Notes: generated by a model from the sequence alone, not told the origin. A stretch of DNA of 38,561 bases from Deltaproteobacteria bacterium HGW-Deltaproteobacteria-14 (GCA_002841945.1 PHBI01000046.1:1-38561), one strand, 5' to 3'; numbered from the stretch's first letter, positions 1-8,865 are shown. Program-made: numbers and translations.

Positions 1-280
1 CGCCGTCGCGGACCAGGGTGTTGACGGCCCCGAGGGCCGCGGCGCTCCCCGCGAGAGCGTCGACCCGACGCGCGACGGCGACCTTGAAGGGGATGGTCAC
101 GTTGAGCCCCTGCCGCTCGCCGCGTCGCAGCTCGGCGACCACCGCGTCCAGCTCGCCCTCCTCGCGATCGAGCAGCGCGTACTCGCCAGTGAGGCCGGCG
201 GCGGCGAGCGCCGCCTCGTGGATGACGGGCGACAGGCTGTGGCCGACGGGGTGGCCGACGAGGCCGAGGTGCCACCGCAC
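1..280 (-). CDS. aroE: Shikimate dehydrogenase AroE, N-terminal part (cut by window edge)
   Basis: Shikimate dehydrogenase reduces 3-dehydroshikimate to shikimate with NADPH in the cytoplasmic shikimate pathway. About 93 residues are visible, starting at a GTG (280-278). Family signatures are clear: a GxPVxHSLSP block at residues 9-18 (the SLSP residues bind shikimate), NVTIPFK at 60-66 with the catalytic lysine at 66, and GAVNTLV at 84-90. The start lies 7 bases after the ribF stop, so the two genes are probably co-transcribed. No upstream in-frame ATG fits better. The C-terminal NADP-binding half lies beyond position 1. Confidence 0.93.
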   Translation of the reverse strand, partial: MRWHLGLVGHPVGHSLSPVIHEAALAAAGLTGEYALLDREEGELDAVVAELRRGERQGLNVTIPFKVAVARRVDALAGSAAALGAVNTLVRDG

Positions 281-287
281 GACGCGC

Positions 288-1241
288 CTACTGCTTGGCC
301 TTGGCGGGGGCCTTCTTGATTCCGAGGAGCTTGCGCGCCTCGACGGCGTCCCGCGTCAGCTGCGCCTTGAGCGCGCCGGCGTCGTCGAACTTCGCCTCGG
401 GCCGCAGGTGGTGGTGCAGGCTGACGCGCAGCTCCTTGCCGTAGAGGTTGCCGTCGAAGTTGAAGAGGTGCGCCTCGATCGAGAGGCTGCGCCCGTCGAA
501 GGTCGGGCGGTTGCCGATGTTGACGACCGCGCCGTGGCGCTCGCCGTCGTCGGTCACCGCCCAGCCCGCGTAGACGCCGAACGGGGGCAGGACGACGCCC
601 TCGTCGCCGATGTTGGCGGTCGGGTAGCCGAGCTCGCGCCCGCGTCGGAAGCCGCGCATCACGACGCCGCTCAGGACGTGGTCGCGCCCGAGGAGCCGGT
701 TGGCCCGCTCGAGGTTGCCGTTCTCGATGGCGCGCCGGACCAGCGACGACGAGATCCGGTGCCCGTCGGCGAACAGCGGCGCGATGACGCCGACGTGAAA
801 GCCCAGGCGCCGCCCCTCGGAGCTCAAGAGCCGCACGTCGCCCTCGCGGTTCTTGCCGAAGAACGCGTCCGGGCCGACGAACACCGAGCGCGCCTTGAGG
901 GGCTCCCACAGGACCTCCTCGACGAACTCGAACGCGGTCATCTCCGCGAAGCCGTCCTTGAACGGCAGCACGAGCACGTGCTCGACCCCGAGCTCCTGTA
1001 GGCGCCGCAGCTTCTCCCGGGTCGTCATCACCGTCCGGAAGGCCGGATCGGGGCGCACCACGCGGCGGGTGTGCGGCTCGAAGGTCACCACCAGGGTCGG
1101 CGCGCCGACGCGCTCGGCCTCCTGCTGGATGTGGCTGATGATGATCTGGTGGCCGCGGTGGACGCCATCGAGGTTCCCCATCGTCATGATGGGCTCGAGG
1201 GGCTCCTCAGGCAGCTGTTCGAGGTCCCAGTAGACGTTCAT
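288..1241 (-). CDS. ribF: Bifunctional riboflavin kinase / FAD synthetase RibF
   Basis: RibF phosphorylates riboflavin to FMN and adenylylates FMN to FAD in the cytoplasm. The 317-residue product has the normal family length. The N-terminal FAD synthetase domain has GNLDGVHRGH (22-31), corresponding to the nucleotidyltransferase signature, and later a RISSSLVRRAI segment corresponding to the ISST/IR motif. The C-terminal riboflavin kinase domain has GRELGYPTANI and PPFGVYAGWAV. The start ATG at 1241 is preceded by a weak AGGG. A lysine-rich tail (KKAPAKAKQ) ends the protein. aroE follows 7 bases after the stop. It lies downstream of secA, separated by a 343-base gap. Confidence 0.96.
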   Translation of the reverse strand: MNVYWDLEQLPEEPLEPIMTMGNLDGVHRGHQIIISHIQQEAERVGAPTLVVTFEPHTRRVVRPDPAFRTVMTTREKLRRLQELGVEHVLVLPFKDGFAEMTAFEFVEEVLWEPLKARSVFVGPDAFFGKNREGDVRLLSSEGRRLGFHVGVIAPLFADGHRISSSLVRRAIENGNLERANRLLGRDHVLSGVVMRGFRRGRELGYPTANIGDEGVVLPPFGVYAGWAVTDDGERHGAVVNIGNRPTFDGRSLSIEAHLFNFDGNLYGKELRVSLHHHLRPEAKFDDAGALKAQLTRDAVEARKLLGIKKAPAKAKQ

Positions 1242-1584
1242 CCACGCGCCCTGTCGGTCGTCACGCGGCGGCTGGTGCGCCGCTCGCCCCCGGAACTAAT
1301 CACAGACGGGGTCGCCTGTCATGTCGCTCCCACCCGGGCGTGGGAGCGTGTCAACGTCCACCGAGCCTCAAGGCCCGTGCCGAAATGACTTGCCGGCTTG
1401 CCGGCGGATCCGCCGCGTTCTGCTTGGGGCCCTCGCAGCCTGCGGGGAAGAGCACGCATGCGCGCTCGTCCCCGCGCTGCTCGAATGTCTGATCCGGCGG
1501 CTCCGCCGCCTCCACCCGCCGCTGCGCGGCGAAGTCGACCGCAGGGAGATGGCGCTTCGCGGCCCTCTCCCCGCAGCGTCCGAG
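1242..1584. other. 343-base gap between secA and ribF with GC-rich palindromes
   Basis: No convincing gene is present. The gap holds several short inverted repeats: GCTCCCAC/GTGGGAGC with a 6-base loop (1326-1347), the self-complementary CGGCGGATCCGCCG (1402-1415), and GGCGGC-TCC-GCCGCC (1496-1510). A TTGACA hexamer lies on the minus strand (1354-1349), but no matching -10 box lies at normal spacing because the 1326-1347 dyad fills that place. The stretch probably contains the 3' end of the secA transcript and the start of the ribF transcript; this is inference. Confidence 0.5.
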
Positions 1585-4371
1585 CTAGAGGTGGGCCGCA
1601 GTGCGCCCACCGCGCTGCTTCATCAGCGCCGCGAGCTCCTCGAGGCGCCCCTCGTGGCACTTCTTGAACTTCTGTCCGCTGCCGCAGGGGCAGAGGTCGT
1701 TGCGCCCGACCTTCTGCAGGGCGCGAACGTAGGTTCCACCTTGGTGAAGGACGCGCCCGGCGCCCTCCTGGGGGGGACGCTCGGCGCTCGTGCCGTCGCT
1801 GCCGCGGCCGAGGATCATCTTCTGCTCCTCCTCCTCGCGGCGCTGGCGGATGGCGGTGATCTCCGCCTCGCTCGGCCCCTGCGCCCGGAACAAGACCTCG
1901 GTGACGTTCTCGTCGATCTTGTCCATCATCATCTGGAAGAGGCCGAAGCCCTGCTTCTTGTACTCGATCTTCGGGTCCTTCTGACCGTACGACTCGAGGT
2001 GGATGCCCTCCTTGAGGTTCTCCATGACCTTCAGGTGGTGCTTCCACAGGGTGTCGATGCCGCGCAGGAACCGCTCGCGCTCGAAGAAGCGCCAGCGCTC
2101 GAGGGCGACCTCGTCGGTCGTCTCGTGCCCCTGCGCCTCACCCGCACGCTTGAGGGCGTCGATGATCTCGCGCTCGCGGTTGGTGTAGAACGCCGTCACC
2201 TGCGAGGTCGCCATCTTGCGCACGTCCTCGAAGCCGGTCACGTCCGCCTTGTCGAAGGTAACCTTGCAGTTGAACTGGTTCTTGAGCGCCGCGACGAGCC
2301 CGTCGAGCTCGATCTCGTCGACGTGGACCCCCTCCGGGAAGTGCTCATCGCACATCCGGTAGCAGACGTTGTCGATCGCCTCCATCACCCGGTCGTGGGT
2401 CCCGTCACCCATGAGGACCTGGTCGCGCAGGTTGTAGACCGCCTTGCGCTGGTCGTTCATGACGTCGTCGTACTCGAGGACGTTCTTTCGGATGCCGAAG
2501 TTGCGGTCCTCGACCTTCTTCTGGGCGCGCTCGACCGCCGAGTTGATCCAGCGGTGCTCGATCGGCTCGTTGTCAGGCATCCGCAGGGTCTCCATGACCT
2601 TGCGGATGCGGTCGGCGCCGAAGAGCCGCATCAGCTCGTCGTCGAGGCTGATGTAGAAGCGGCTCGAGCCCGGGTCGCCCTGGCGCCCGGAGCGGCCGCG
2701 CAGCTGGTTGTCGACGCGCCGGCTCTCGTGGCGCTCGGTGCCGACGATGTGGAGCCCGCCGGCCGCGAGGACCTGCTCGCGCTCGGCGCCGCACTCGGCC
2801 TTGTGGCGCGCGAACGCCGCCTCGTACTCGGGGGTCCCCTCGGTCTCGACCTCGAGCTTCGTCATGAACTCGGGGTTGCCGCCGAGCACGATGTCGGTGC
2901 CACGGCCGGCCATGTTGGTCGCGATGGTCACGGCCCCGAGGCGCCCGGCCTGGGCCACGTAGGTCGCCTCCATCTCGTGGAACTTGGCGTTCAACACGTT
3001 GTGCGGCACGTCGTTCTTGCCGAGGACCGAACTCAGGTACTGGCTCTTCTCGACGCTCGTCGTCCCTACCAGGACCGGCTGGCCGCGGCGGTGGCAGTCG
3101 GTGACCTCGTCAGCCACCGCGTACCACTTCTCCTCCTCGGTCTTGTAGATGAGATCGTTGTGGTCTTTGCGGATGATGGGGCGGTTGGTGGGGACGACGA
3201 CGGTGTCGAGCTTGTAGATCTCGGCGAACTCGCCGGCCTCCGTCTCCGCGGTCCCGGTCATGCCGGAGAGCTTGTTGTAGAGCCGGAAGTAGTTCTGGAA
3301 CGTGATCGTCGCGAGGGTCTCGTTCTCCTCCTCGATGGTCACGCCCTCCTTCGCCTCGATGGCCTGGTGGAGGCCGTCCGACCAACGCCGCCCCGGCATC
3401 TTGCGGCCGGTGTACTCATCGACGATGACGACCTTGCCCCCCTCGACGACGTACTTCTCGTCGCGCTTGTAGAGCGTCAGCGCCTTGAGCGCCTGGTGCA
3501 CGTGGTGGAGGATCTCGATGTTCTCGACGTCGTAGAGGTTGTCGAGCTTGAGGCGGTTCTCCACCTTGTCGACGCCGGACTCGGTCAGCGTCGCCGTGTG
3601 GCTCTTCTCGTCGACGAGGAAGTCCTCCTCGCGCTTGAGGAACGGGATGACGGCGTTGATCTTGTAGTACCAGTCGCTCGACTTCTCGGCCGGCCCGCTG
3701 ATGATGAGCGGCGTCCGGGCCTCGTCGATGAGGATGGAGTCGACCTCGTCCACGATGGCGTAGTTCAGCCCGCGCTGAACCCGGCGATCGAGGGAGAACT
3801 TCATGTTGTCGCGGAGGTAGTCGAAGCCGAACTCGTTGTTCGTGCCGTAGGTGATGTCGGCCGCGTAGTTGCGCTGGCGCTCGCCATCGTTGAGGCCGTG
3901 GACGATGGTCCCGACCTCGAGCCCGAGCCAGCCGTAGACGTGGTTCATCCACTCGGCGTCGCGGCTCGCGAGGTAGTCGTTCACGGTGATGACGTGGACG
4001 CCCTTGCCGCTGAGCGCGTTGAGATAGACGGGCGCCGTCGCGACGAGGGTCTTGCCCTCGCCGGTCTTCATCTCGGCGATCTTCCCCTGATGGAGGACCA
4101 TGCCGCCGATGAGCTGAACGTCATAGTGGCGCATGCCGAGGCGGCGCCAGGCCCCCTCGCGTACGACCGCGAAGGCGCTCGGGAGGAGCTCGTCGAGGCT
4201 GGCCCCCTGCGAGACCTTCTCCTTGAACTGAGCGGTTTTCGATTGGAGCTGAGCGTCGGTGTACTTCCGGGTCTTCTCCTCGAGTTCATTTACCTTGACG
4301 ACCAGGGGTTTGAGCCTCTTGATCGTGCGCTCATTGGCCGTCCCGAAGACCTTGGTCATCCACTTCAACAT
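1585..4371 (-). CDS. secA: Preprotein translocase ATPase SecA
   Basis: SecA is the cytoplasmic motor ATPase that drives unfolded preproteins through SecYEG. The 928-residue product matches the family length. Walker A is MKTGEGKT (101-108), and the DEVD helicase motif II is at 208-211 within VDEVDSILIDEARTPL. Later segments such as GTTSVEKSQ, TNMAGRGTDI and QLRGRSGRQGDPG are typical of the second nucleotide-binding fold. The C-terminus keeps the zinc-binding SEC-C motif CPCGSGQKFKKCH, which contacts SecB and phospholipid. The ATG start at 4371 follows an AGGCGG. The gene is divergent from the MATE gene, with a 141-base shared upstream region. Confidence 0.98.
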   Translation of the reverse strand: MLKWMTKVFGTANERTIKRLKPLVVKVNELEEKTRKYTDAQLQSKTAQFKEKVSQGASLDELLPSAFAVVREGAWRRLGMRHYDVQLIGGMVLHQGKIAEMKTGEGKTLVATAPVYLNALSGKGVHVITVNDYLASRDAEWMNHVYGWLGLEVGTIVHGLNDGERQRNYAADITYGTNNEFGFDYLRDNMKFSLDRRVQRGLNYAIVDEVDSILIDEARTPLIISGPAEKSSDWYYKINAVIPFLKREEDFLVDEKSHTATLTESGVDKVENRLKLDNLYDVENIEILHHVHQALKALTLYKRDEKYVVEGGKVVIVDEYTGRKMPGRRWSDGLHQAIEAKEGVTIEEENETLATITFQNYFRLYNKLSGMTGTAETEAGEFAEIYKLDTVVVPTNRPIIRKDHNDLIYKTEEEKWYAVADEVTDCHRRGQPVLVGTTSVEKSQYLSSVLGKNDVPHNVLNAKFHEMEATYVAQAGRLGAVTIATNMAGRGTDIVLGGNPEFMTKLEVETEGTPEYEAAFARHKAECGAEREQVLAAGGLHIVGTERHESRRVDNQLRGRSGRQGDPGSSRFYISLDDELMRLFGADRIRKVMETLRMPDNEPIEHRWINSAVERAQKKVEDRNFGIRKNVLEYDDVMNDQRKAVYNLRDQVLMGDGTHDRVMEAIDNVCYRMCDEHFPEGVHVDEIELDGLVAALKNQFNCKVTFDKADVTGFEDVRKMATSQVTAFYTNREREIIDALKRAGEAQGHETTDEVALERWRFFERERFLRGIDTLWKHHLKVMENLKEGIHLESYGQKDPKIEYKKQGFGLFQMMMDKIDENVTEVLFRAQGPSEAEITAIRQRREEEEQKMILGRGSDGTSAERPPQEGAGRVLHQGGTYVRALQKVGRNDLCPCGSGQKFKKCHEGRLEELAALMKQRGGRTAAHL

Positions 4372-4420
4372 CTGCGCCGCCTACCTGGCCGTTCCGCGGC
4401 CCCTGAGATAAAGATGCGTG

Positions 4421-4448
4421 ACGATAGCAGAACATCGACACCCGCCAA
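4421..4448 (-). promoter_or_regulatory. Candidate sigma70-type promoter of secA
   Basis: On the minus strand, TTGGCG (4448-4443), a 16-base spacer and TATCGT (4426-4421) preceded by an extended TGC lie 50 bases before the secA start. Each hexamer matches the consensus at four of six positions. No experimental support is available. Confidence 0.4.
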
Positions 4449-4512
4449 ACAGATTCAAGACGGCGGGGAGTCGACGCAGACGGCGTCCACGGGGGTCGCC
4501 GAGGCTGCGGGT

Positions 4513-5937
4513 ATGAGCGCCACGCTGCGCATCATCGAGGGGCCCCTGCCCCGCGGGGTGTTCACGCTGGGGCTGCCCCTCGTCGTCGCGATGGCGCTGC
4601 AAGCGACCTTCAACCTGGTCGACATGTTCATCATCGGGAAGCTCCCGAACGGCACCGAGGCCCTCGGCGCGCTGGTGATCTGCGACCTCGTGGCGATGGT
4701 CCCGACCATCATCGCCAACGGCATCTCCAACGCGAGCGCGGCCATCATCTCGCGCCGCGCCGGAGAGGGCGACTCGCGCGAGGTGAGCCGCTACACCTGG
4801 CAGTCGATCAGCATGGTCGCGATCCTCTCGCTGGTCTTCGGCTTCATCGGGATCGCCTTCGCCGACCCGCTCACCGGCGGCGTCTTCGGCGCCAAGGGCG
4901 AGGTCCGTATCCTGGCCACCGAGTACATGGCGATCATCGTCGGCGGCGGCTTCACCATCCTGCTGCTGCTGCAGGTGTGCGCCGTAATGCGCGCGCTGGG
5001 CGATGGTCGGACGCCGATGTTCCTGCTGCTCGGCTCGAACGTCGTGAACTTCTTCCTGTCGATCGTCGCGGCCTTCGGCGACGGCCCCTACCCCGACGCC
5101 TTCGCCTGGCTCGAGCCGGTCGGCAAGGCGGTCGGCCTCGCGCCGATGGGGGTGGCCGGCGCGGCGTGGTCGACCGTCTTCTCCCGCGGCGCGGCGCTCC
5201 TCATCGGGACGCTGGTGCTCGCCTTCAACCGCGGGAGTCTGCTGCACTTCTACCTGCGCGACCTGATCCCGAGGCGGCGCGCGTTCAGCCGCATCACGAA
5301 GATCGCCTGGCCGAACTCGGCGCAGTTCGTGCTCCGCATCGGCATCACGCTCTTCTTCATGGCCATCATCACCCACAAGTTCACGAGCGCCGATGACTCG
5401 ACGACGCTGACCGCCTTCGGCATCTGTATGCGGCTGGACACCTTGGTCCTCTTCATGGGCATGGGCTGGGGCGCTGCGGCCAGCACCTACGTCGGCCAGA
5501 ACCTCGGCGCCGGCCTCTTCAGGCGCGCCCAGAACGCGGGCTGGCTCGCCGCTGGCTACAACGTCCTGTTCATGGTGGCCATCGTGACCGTGTACCTAGC
5601 CTTCGCCGACGAGATCATTATGGTCTTCGACCGGACGCCGATCGTCATCGAGGTCGGCCGCGAGTACATCCACGTGATCGCCGGGACCTACGCCTTCCTA
5701 GGCGTGGCCGTGGTGCTGTCGCAGGCGCTGTCGGGGGCCGGCGCGACGCTGTCGAGCTTCGCCATCGACACCGTCGTGCTGATCGCCCTCATCGTGCCCT
5801 TCACCCTGATGATGCTCATCTTCTTCGACCTGAGCCGCGTCGAGACGTGGTTCATCATCGCCGCCGGCAACGTCCTGAGCGCCATCGCCTACGTCGCGTG
5901 GTTCAAGCGCGGCACCTGGGTGCACAAGCAGATATGA
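4513..5937 (+). CDS. MATE family efflux transporter
   Basis: This is a multidrug and toxin extrusion (MATE) type inner-membrane antiporter; the family exports drugs or metabolites using H+ or Na+ gradients. The 474-residue product has about twelve hydrophobic segments arranged as two MatE-like halves, beginning with GVFTLGLPLVVAMALQATFN near the N-terminus. The repeat of the half starts around RITKIAWPNSAQFVLRIGITL. The start ATG at 4513 is preferred over an in-frame ATG at 4414. The extra 33 residues from the earlier start would be polar, and their codons lack the G/C-ending bias of the rest. The substrate cannot be predicted. The gene is monocistronic, divergent from secA and convergent with rsmE. 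Confidence 0.93.
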   Translation: MSATLRIIEGPLPRGVFTLGLPLVVAMALQATFNLVDMFIIGKLPNGTEALGALVICDLVAMVPTIIANGISNASAAIISRRAGEGDSREVSRYTWQSISMVAILSLVFGFIGIAFADPLTGGVFGAKGEVRILATEYMAIIVGGGFTILLLLQVCAVMRALGDGRTPMFLLLGSNVVNFFLSIVAAFGDGPYPDAFAWLEPVGKAVGLAPMGVAGAAWSTVFSRGAALLIGTLVLAFNRGSLLHFYLRDLIPRRRAFSRITKIAWPNSAQFVLRIGITLFFMAIITHKFTSADDSTTLTAFGICMRLDTLVLFMGMGWGAAASTYVGQNLGAGLFRRAQNAGWLAAGYNVLFMVAIVTVYLAFADEIIMVFDRTPIVIEVGREYIHVIAGTYAFLGVAVVLSQALSGAGATLSSFAIDTVVLIALIVPFTLMMLIFFDLSRVETWFIIAAGNVLSAIAYVAWFKRGTWVHKQI

Positions 5938-5941
5938 CCCG

Positions 5942-5963
5942 GCCGGGGCCGCCCCGCCCCGGC
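5942..5963. terminator. GC-rich stem-loop after the MATE stop codon
   Basis: An 8-bp perfect stem (5942-5949 with 5956-5963) and a 6-base loop begin 4 bases after the MATE stop. There is no U-tract on either side, so termination by the classical mechanism is uncertain. Confidence 0.4.
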
Positions 5964-6043
5964 GGACGTTAGTAGCCGCCCCGCCCGCTTCGCACAGCGG
6001 GTCGCCGTCCCGCCCCCGAGGCAGGGCGAGCGTCAACGCCGCG

Positions 6044-6760
6044 TCAATACCCGCCCTCAGCCAGGGCGTGGAGGGCCAGGGTCGCCGCCGCGATGACCGC
6101 CGTCTCGGCGCGCAAGATGCGGGGGCCGAGCCAGGCCGGGCGCCAACCGCGGGCGACCAGCGCCTCGGCCTCGGTCGCGGACAGGCCCCCCTCGGGCCCG
6201 ACGAGGACCGCGATGTCCCCGGCTGCCCCGAGCGTGGCCAGCACGTCCCGCGACGGCTCCCGCGCCTCCTCCCAGAAGAAGATCCCCGGCCCGGTCGTCG
6301 GCAGGCCGGCGACGGCGGCGACCTCCGGGACCGCGACCCGGCCGCACTGGCTCGTCGCCTCGCGCGCGATGGCCTGCCACCGCGCCACCCGGTCCCGCGC
6401 CCTCTTCGCGTCGAGGCGGACCACCGAGCGCTCGCCGCTCCACGGCACGATCCGCGTCGCGCCGAGCTCGGTCAGCTGGCGCACCAGATCGTCGGTCCTC
6501 CCGCCCTTCAGGAGCGGCACCCAGACCTCGAGCCGCCCGACCGGATCGGCCCCCAACTCGACCGCGACGCCGACCCGCACGGTGAGCGGACCCACCGCGA
6601 CCACCTCGACCGCGCGCGCCTCACCGCCGATCCCCAGGCCGACGAAGCGGTCACCCAGCCGCAGCCGGAGCACGTGCTCGAGGTGATGCGCCACCTGCCC
6701 CGTGACGACCACCGTGGCGCCGGCGTCGAGCCTGACGCCCAGGCGATGGTGCCGGCTCAC
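6044..6760 (-). CDS. rsmE: 16S rRNA (uracil1498-N3)-methyltransferase RsmE
   Basis: RsmE methylates N3 of U1498 in 16S rRNA using S-adenosylmethionine. The 238-residue product carries the SPOUT-class knot motifs GPEGG (188-192) and LGPRILRAETA (211-221), plus the EATSQCGR segment (134-141) corresponding to the family EAxxQsxR motif. The start is a GTG at 6760. Its last two bases overlap the prmA stop (GTGA), which implies translational coupling. No other start leaves the N-terminal PUA-like domain at normal size. It is the last gene of the prmA-rsmE pair and is convergent with the MATE gene. Confidence 0.95.
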   Translation of the reverse strand: MSRHHRLGVRLDAGATVVVTGQVAHHLEHVLRLRLGDRFVGLGIGGEARAVEVVAVGPLTVRVGVAVELGADPVGRLEVWVPLLKGGRTDDLVRQLTELGATRIVPWSGERSVVRLDAKRARDRVARWQAIAREATSQCGRVAVPEVAAVAGLPTTGPGIFFWEEAREPSRDVLATLGAAGDIAVLVGPEGGLSATEAEALVARGWRPAWLGPRILRAETAVIAAATLALHALAEGGY

Positions 6761-7689
6761 GCCCCGAGCGGCGGACGGGCGAGATCGATCCGCACCCAGC
6801 CACCTCGGGCGATGGTGCCGATGTGCATGAGCCCGTCGCCGCTGAAGGCGTCGACGATCTCCTCCTCCTGCTCGCGCAGGATGCCGCTCAGCATGAGCAG
6901 CCCGCCCGGCGCCACCCGCGCGACGAGGGCGTCGCGCATCGCGAGCAGGATGTGGGTCATGATGTTGGCGACCACGAGCCCGTAGACGCCGTCGACCTCG
7001 CCGATCGGGGTGTCCGCGAAGGTCACCCGCGCCGCCACGCCGTTGTCGGACGCGTTGACGTGCGCCGCGCGGACGGCCATCGGGTCGTTGTCGACCCCGT
7101 GGACCTTTTGTGCGCCGCACAGTGCCGCGCCCACCGCGAGGACGCCGGTCCCGCAGCCCACATCGAGAACGTCGTGCGGCAACGCACCCAGGCGCCCCAG
7201 GGCGGCGATCCCCTCGAGGCACACGAAGGTCGTCTCGTGCTGCCCCGTGCCGAAGGCCATGCCGGGCTCGATGACGATGAGCTGCCGCTCCGGGCCACCC
7301 TCCGCGCGCACGCGCTCGGCGTGCCACGGCGGGGTCACCACCAGGTCCTCGGTGATCTCCACCGGCAGAAACCACTTCTTCCAGCGGTCGCGCCAGCCCT
7401 CGGGCAGCGACGTCGCGGTGAGCTCCGCCCCGGGCCAGCGCGCGATCGCGGCGGCGAGCAGCAGGCGCGCGCCCTCGAGCTCGGCCTCGCCCACGTAGAC
7501 GCGGTAGCGGAGCCAGCCGATCGGCGGCGGCGGCTCGTCCCCCGGCGGGACGTCGGCCCCCTCCACGACGAAGCCGCCCGGCGCCACCTGCATACAGGCG
7601 TCATCGAGCGGCTCGAGGAGCAGCGGATCGGTCTCCGGGACGAGGAGTCGGAGCTCGACCCACACGAGGTCATCGGCGCTGTCGCTCAT
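6757..7689 (-). CDS. prmA: Ribosomal protein L11 methyltransferase PrmA
   Basis: PrmA trimethylates ribosomal protein L11 with S-adenosylmethionine. The 310-residue product has the PrmA substrate-recognition segment (WRDRWKKWFLP near 99-109), the PGMAFGTGQHETT block (142-154), the SAM-binding DVGCGTG (176-182), the acidic GVDNDP (198-203) and ANI (241-243) in the catalytic region. ATG 7689 is chosen because AAGGGAG lies 7 bases upstream; the earlier in-frame start adds 23 unrelated residues that run into the two hairpins behind rplI. The gene is followed directly by rsmE, a frequent pairing of two rRNA/ribosomal protein methyltransferases. Confidence 0.97.
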   Translation of the reverse strand: MSDSADDLVWVELRLLVPETDPLLLEPLDDACMQVAPGGFVVEGADVPPGDEPPPPIGWLRYRVYVGEAELEGARLLLAAAIARWPGAELTATSLPEGWRDRWKKWFLPVEITEDLVVTPPWHAERVRAEGGPERQLIVIEPGMAFGTGQHETTFVCLEGIAALGRLGALPHDVLDVGCGTGVLAVGAALCGAQKVHGVDNDPMAVRAAHVNASDNGVAARVTFADTPIGEVDGVYGLVVANIMTHILLAMRDALVARVAPGGLLMLSGILREQEEEIVDAFSGDGLMHIGTIARGGWVRIDLARPPLGA

Positions 7690-7711
7690 GCCCGGCTCCC
7701 TTGGGGCGTGA

Positions 7712-7745
7712 CCTCCGGCCGGGAGCTGTCGCTCGCGGCCGGAGG
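7712..7745 (-). terminator. Second stem-loop between rplI and prmA
   Basis: A 14-bp stem (7712-7725 with 7732-7745) with one mismatch and a 6-base loop, just upstream of the prmA ribosome-binding site. It forms a tandem pair with the hairpin at 7761-7794. There is no U-tract. Confidence 0.5.
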
Positions 7746-7760
7746 TGCGTGCCTTCATCG

Positions 7761-7794
7761 CTCCGGGCGCGTGGCCGTGACCACGCGCTCGGAG
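7761..7794 (-). terminator. First stem-loop after rplI
   Basis: A 14-bp stem (7761-7774 with 7781-7794) with one G-U type mismatch and a 6-base loop lies 12 bases after the rplI stop. It lacks a U-tract, so it may act as an attenuator, an mRNA 3' stabiliser or a Rho-linked end rather than a classical terminator. Confidence 0.55.
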
Positions 7795-7806
7795 GCGTCG
7801 TCGCTA

Positions 7807-8250
7807 TCAGTCCGCGACGACCCAGACCTTGATGATCGCCGTGACCTCGCGGTGCAGGCGCACCGGAACCTCGTACACGCCGAGGGACTTCAGCGGCGCC
7901 TCGAGCTCGACCTGGCGGCGATCGATCTTCACGCCCTCGTCAGCCAAGGCATCGGTGATGTCCTTGTTGGTGACGGAGCCGAAGATCTTGTCGTCCTCCC
8001 CGACCAGGCGGGTCAGGGTCACGCTCAGGCCAGCCAGGCGCTTGCCCAGCTCCGCGGCCGTCGAGCGCTCACGCGCGATCTGCGCCTCGATCTTGCGCTG
8101 CTCGTGCTCCATGCGCGAGCGGTTGCGCGGCGTGGCGAGCACGGCCATCCCCTGCGGGATGAGGAAGTTCGAGCCGTAGCCCCGCTTGACGGCGACCATC
8201 TGACCAGCCTGGCCGAGGTCGCGAATGTCCTGCGTCAGGATGACCTGCAT
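7807..8250 (-). CDS. rplI: 50S ribosomal protein L9
   Basis: L9 binds 23S rRNA near the L1 stalk and helps maintain reading frame. The 147-residue product has the N-terminal rRNA-binding signature (GYGSNFLIPQGMA at 24-36), a long charged connecting helix (about 45-75) and the C-terminal domain with KIFGSVTNKDI. The gene starts one base after the rpsR stop in the conserved order rpsF-rpsR-rplI. It ends before a pair of strong stem-loops, which mark the likely 3' end of the ribosomal protein unit. Confidence 0.98.
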   Translation of the reverse strand: MQVILTQDIRDLGQAGQMVAVKRGYGSNFLIPQGMAVLATPRNRSRMEHEQRKIEAQIARERSTAAELGKRLAGLSVTLTRLVGEDDKIFGSVTNKDITDALADEGVKIDRRQVELEAPLKSLGVYEVPVRLHREVTAIIKVWVVAD

Positions 8251-8251
8251 G

Positions 8252-8488
8252 TCACACCCCCGTCTGCGCGTACGGCAGCAGCGCGATGGCGCGGGCGCGC
8301 TTGATCTCCTCGGCGAGCTTGCGCTGGTAGCGCGCGCTCACGCCGGAGATGCGGCGCGGGACGATGCGCCCACGGTCCGTGATGAAGCGCAGCAGGAGCT
8401 CAGCGTTCTTGTAGTCGAGCTGAGCCGCGAGCTCCTTGTCCGCCATGAACGGACATATCTTCTTCCGATTGCGACGACGGCGCTTCAT
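8252..8488 (-). CDS. rpsR: 30S ribosomal protein S18
   Basis: S18 binds the 30S platform as a heterodimer with S6. The 78-residue product starts with a basic [10 protein letters not shown] stretch, then [24 protein letters not shown] and the signature region [22 protein letters not shown] typical of S18. Its ATG overlaps the rpsF stop by ATGA (8488-8485), so translation is probably coupled to that of its partner S6. A single cysteine (C12) remains, so a four-cysteine zinc site is absent. Confidence 0.98.
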   Translation of the reverse strand: MKRRRRNRKKICPFMADKELAAQLDYKNAELLLRFITDRGRIVPRRISGVSARYQRKLAEEIKRARAIALLPYAQTGV

Positions 8489-8865
8489 GCGATGGCCTCC
8501 TTCTGGACGCTACGGCCGAGCGAGGTGACCTCGCCGCTGGCGGTCTCGAAGTCGAAGGTGTCGGACTCGACACGGTCCTCGAGCAGGATGGTCTGGTACT
8601 TGAGGATCGTCTCGGTGATGCCGAGCAGGCGCTCCATCTCCGCCACGGTCGTGTTCGTCCCGAGGTAGAGCATGTAGTGGTACTGCGCCTTGCGCTGCCC
8701 GCCGAGCTCGTAGGCGAGCCTGCGAACACCCCAGTCCTCGAGGCGGATCTCGGTCCCGCCGGTCTTCGCCAGGGCCTCGCGGATACGCGCGAGGACCTTC
8801 TCGTTGCCTTCTTCCCCGGCGTCCGGGTGCACGAGGACAACGACCTCGTACTTTCTCGTCAGCAT
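8485..8865 (-). CDS. rpsF: 30S ribosomal protein S6
   Basis: S6 is a 30S platform protein that dimerises with S18. The 126-residue product begins [19 protein letters not shown] and contains [22 protein letters not shown], both diagnostic of S6. ATG 8865 is chosen because AAGGGAG lies 7 bases upstream; the earlier in-frame start would add 20 unrelated residues. It is the first gene of rpsF-rpsR-rplI. Many bacteria regulate this operon by S6:S18 binding to the leader. The leader here has only a small CTAC/GTAG hairpin enclosing CCGG (8897-8910), which is too little to claim the same control. Confidence 0.97.
   Translation of the reverse strand: MLTRKYEVVVLVHPDAGEEGNEKVLARIREALAKTGGTEIRLEDWGVRRLAYELGGQRKAQYHYMLYLGTNTTVAEMERLLGITETILKYQTILLEDRVESDTFDFETASGEVTSLGRSVQKEAIA

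Noticed and set aside
1326..1354. TTGACA on the minus strand as a ribF promoter
   Set aside because: No -10-like hexamer occurs at 15-19 bases; the place is filled by a GC-rich dyad. Left as a note in the gap entry only.
1321..4512. A very long plus-strand open frame opposite secA, in frame with the MATE gene
   Set aside because: It is the antisense of a certain secA gene; long open antisense frames are expected at this GC content. The product is low-complexity Leu/Val/Asp/Arg sequence without any motif.
4414..4512. An earlier in-frame ATG for the MATE transporter
   Set aside because: The added 33 residues are polar, have low third-position GC, and overlap the candidate secA promoter.
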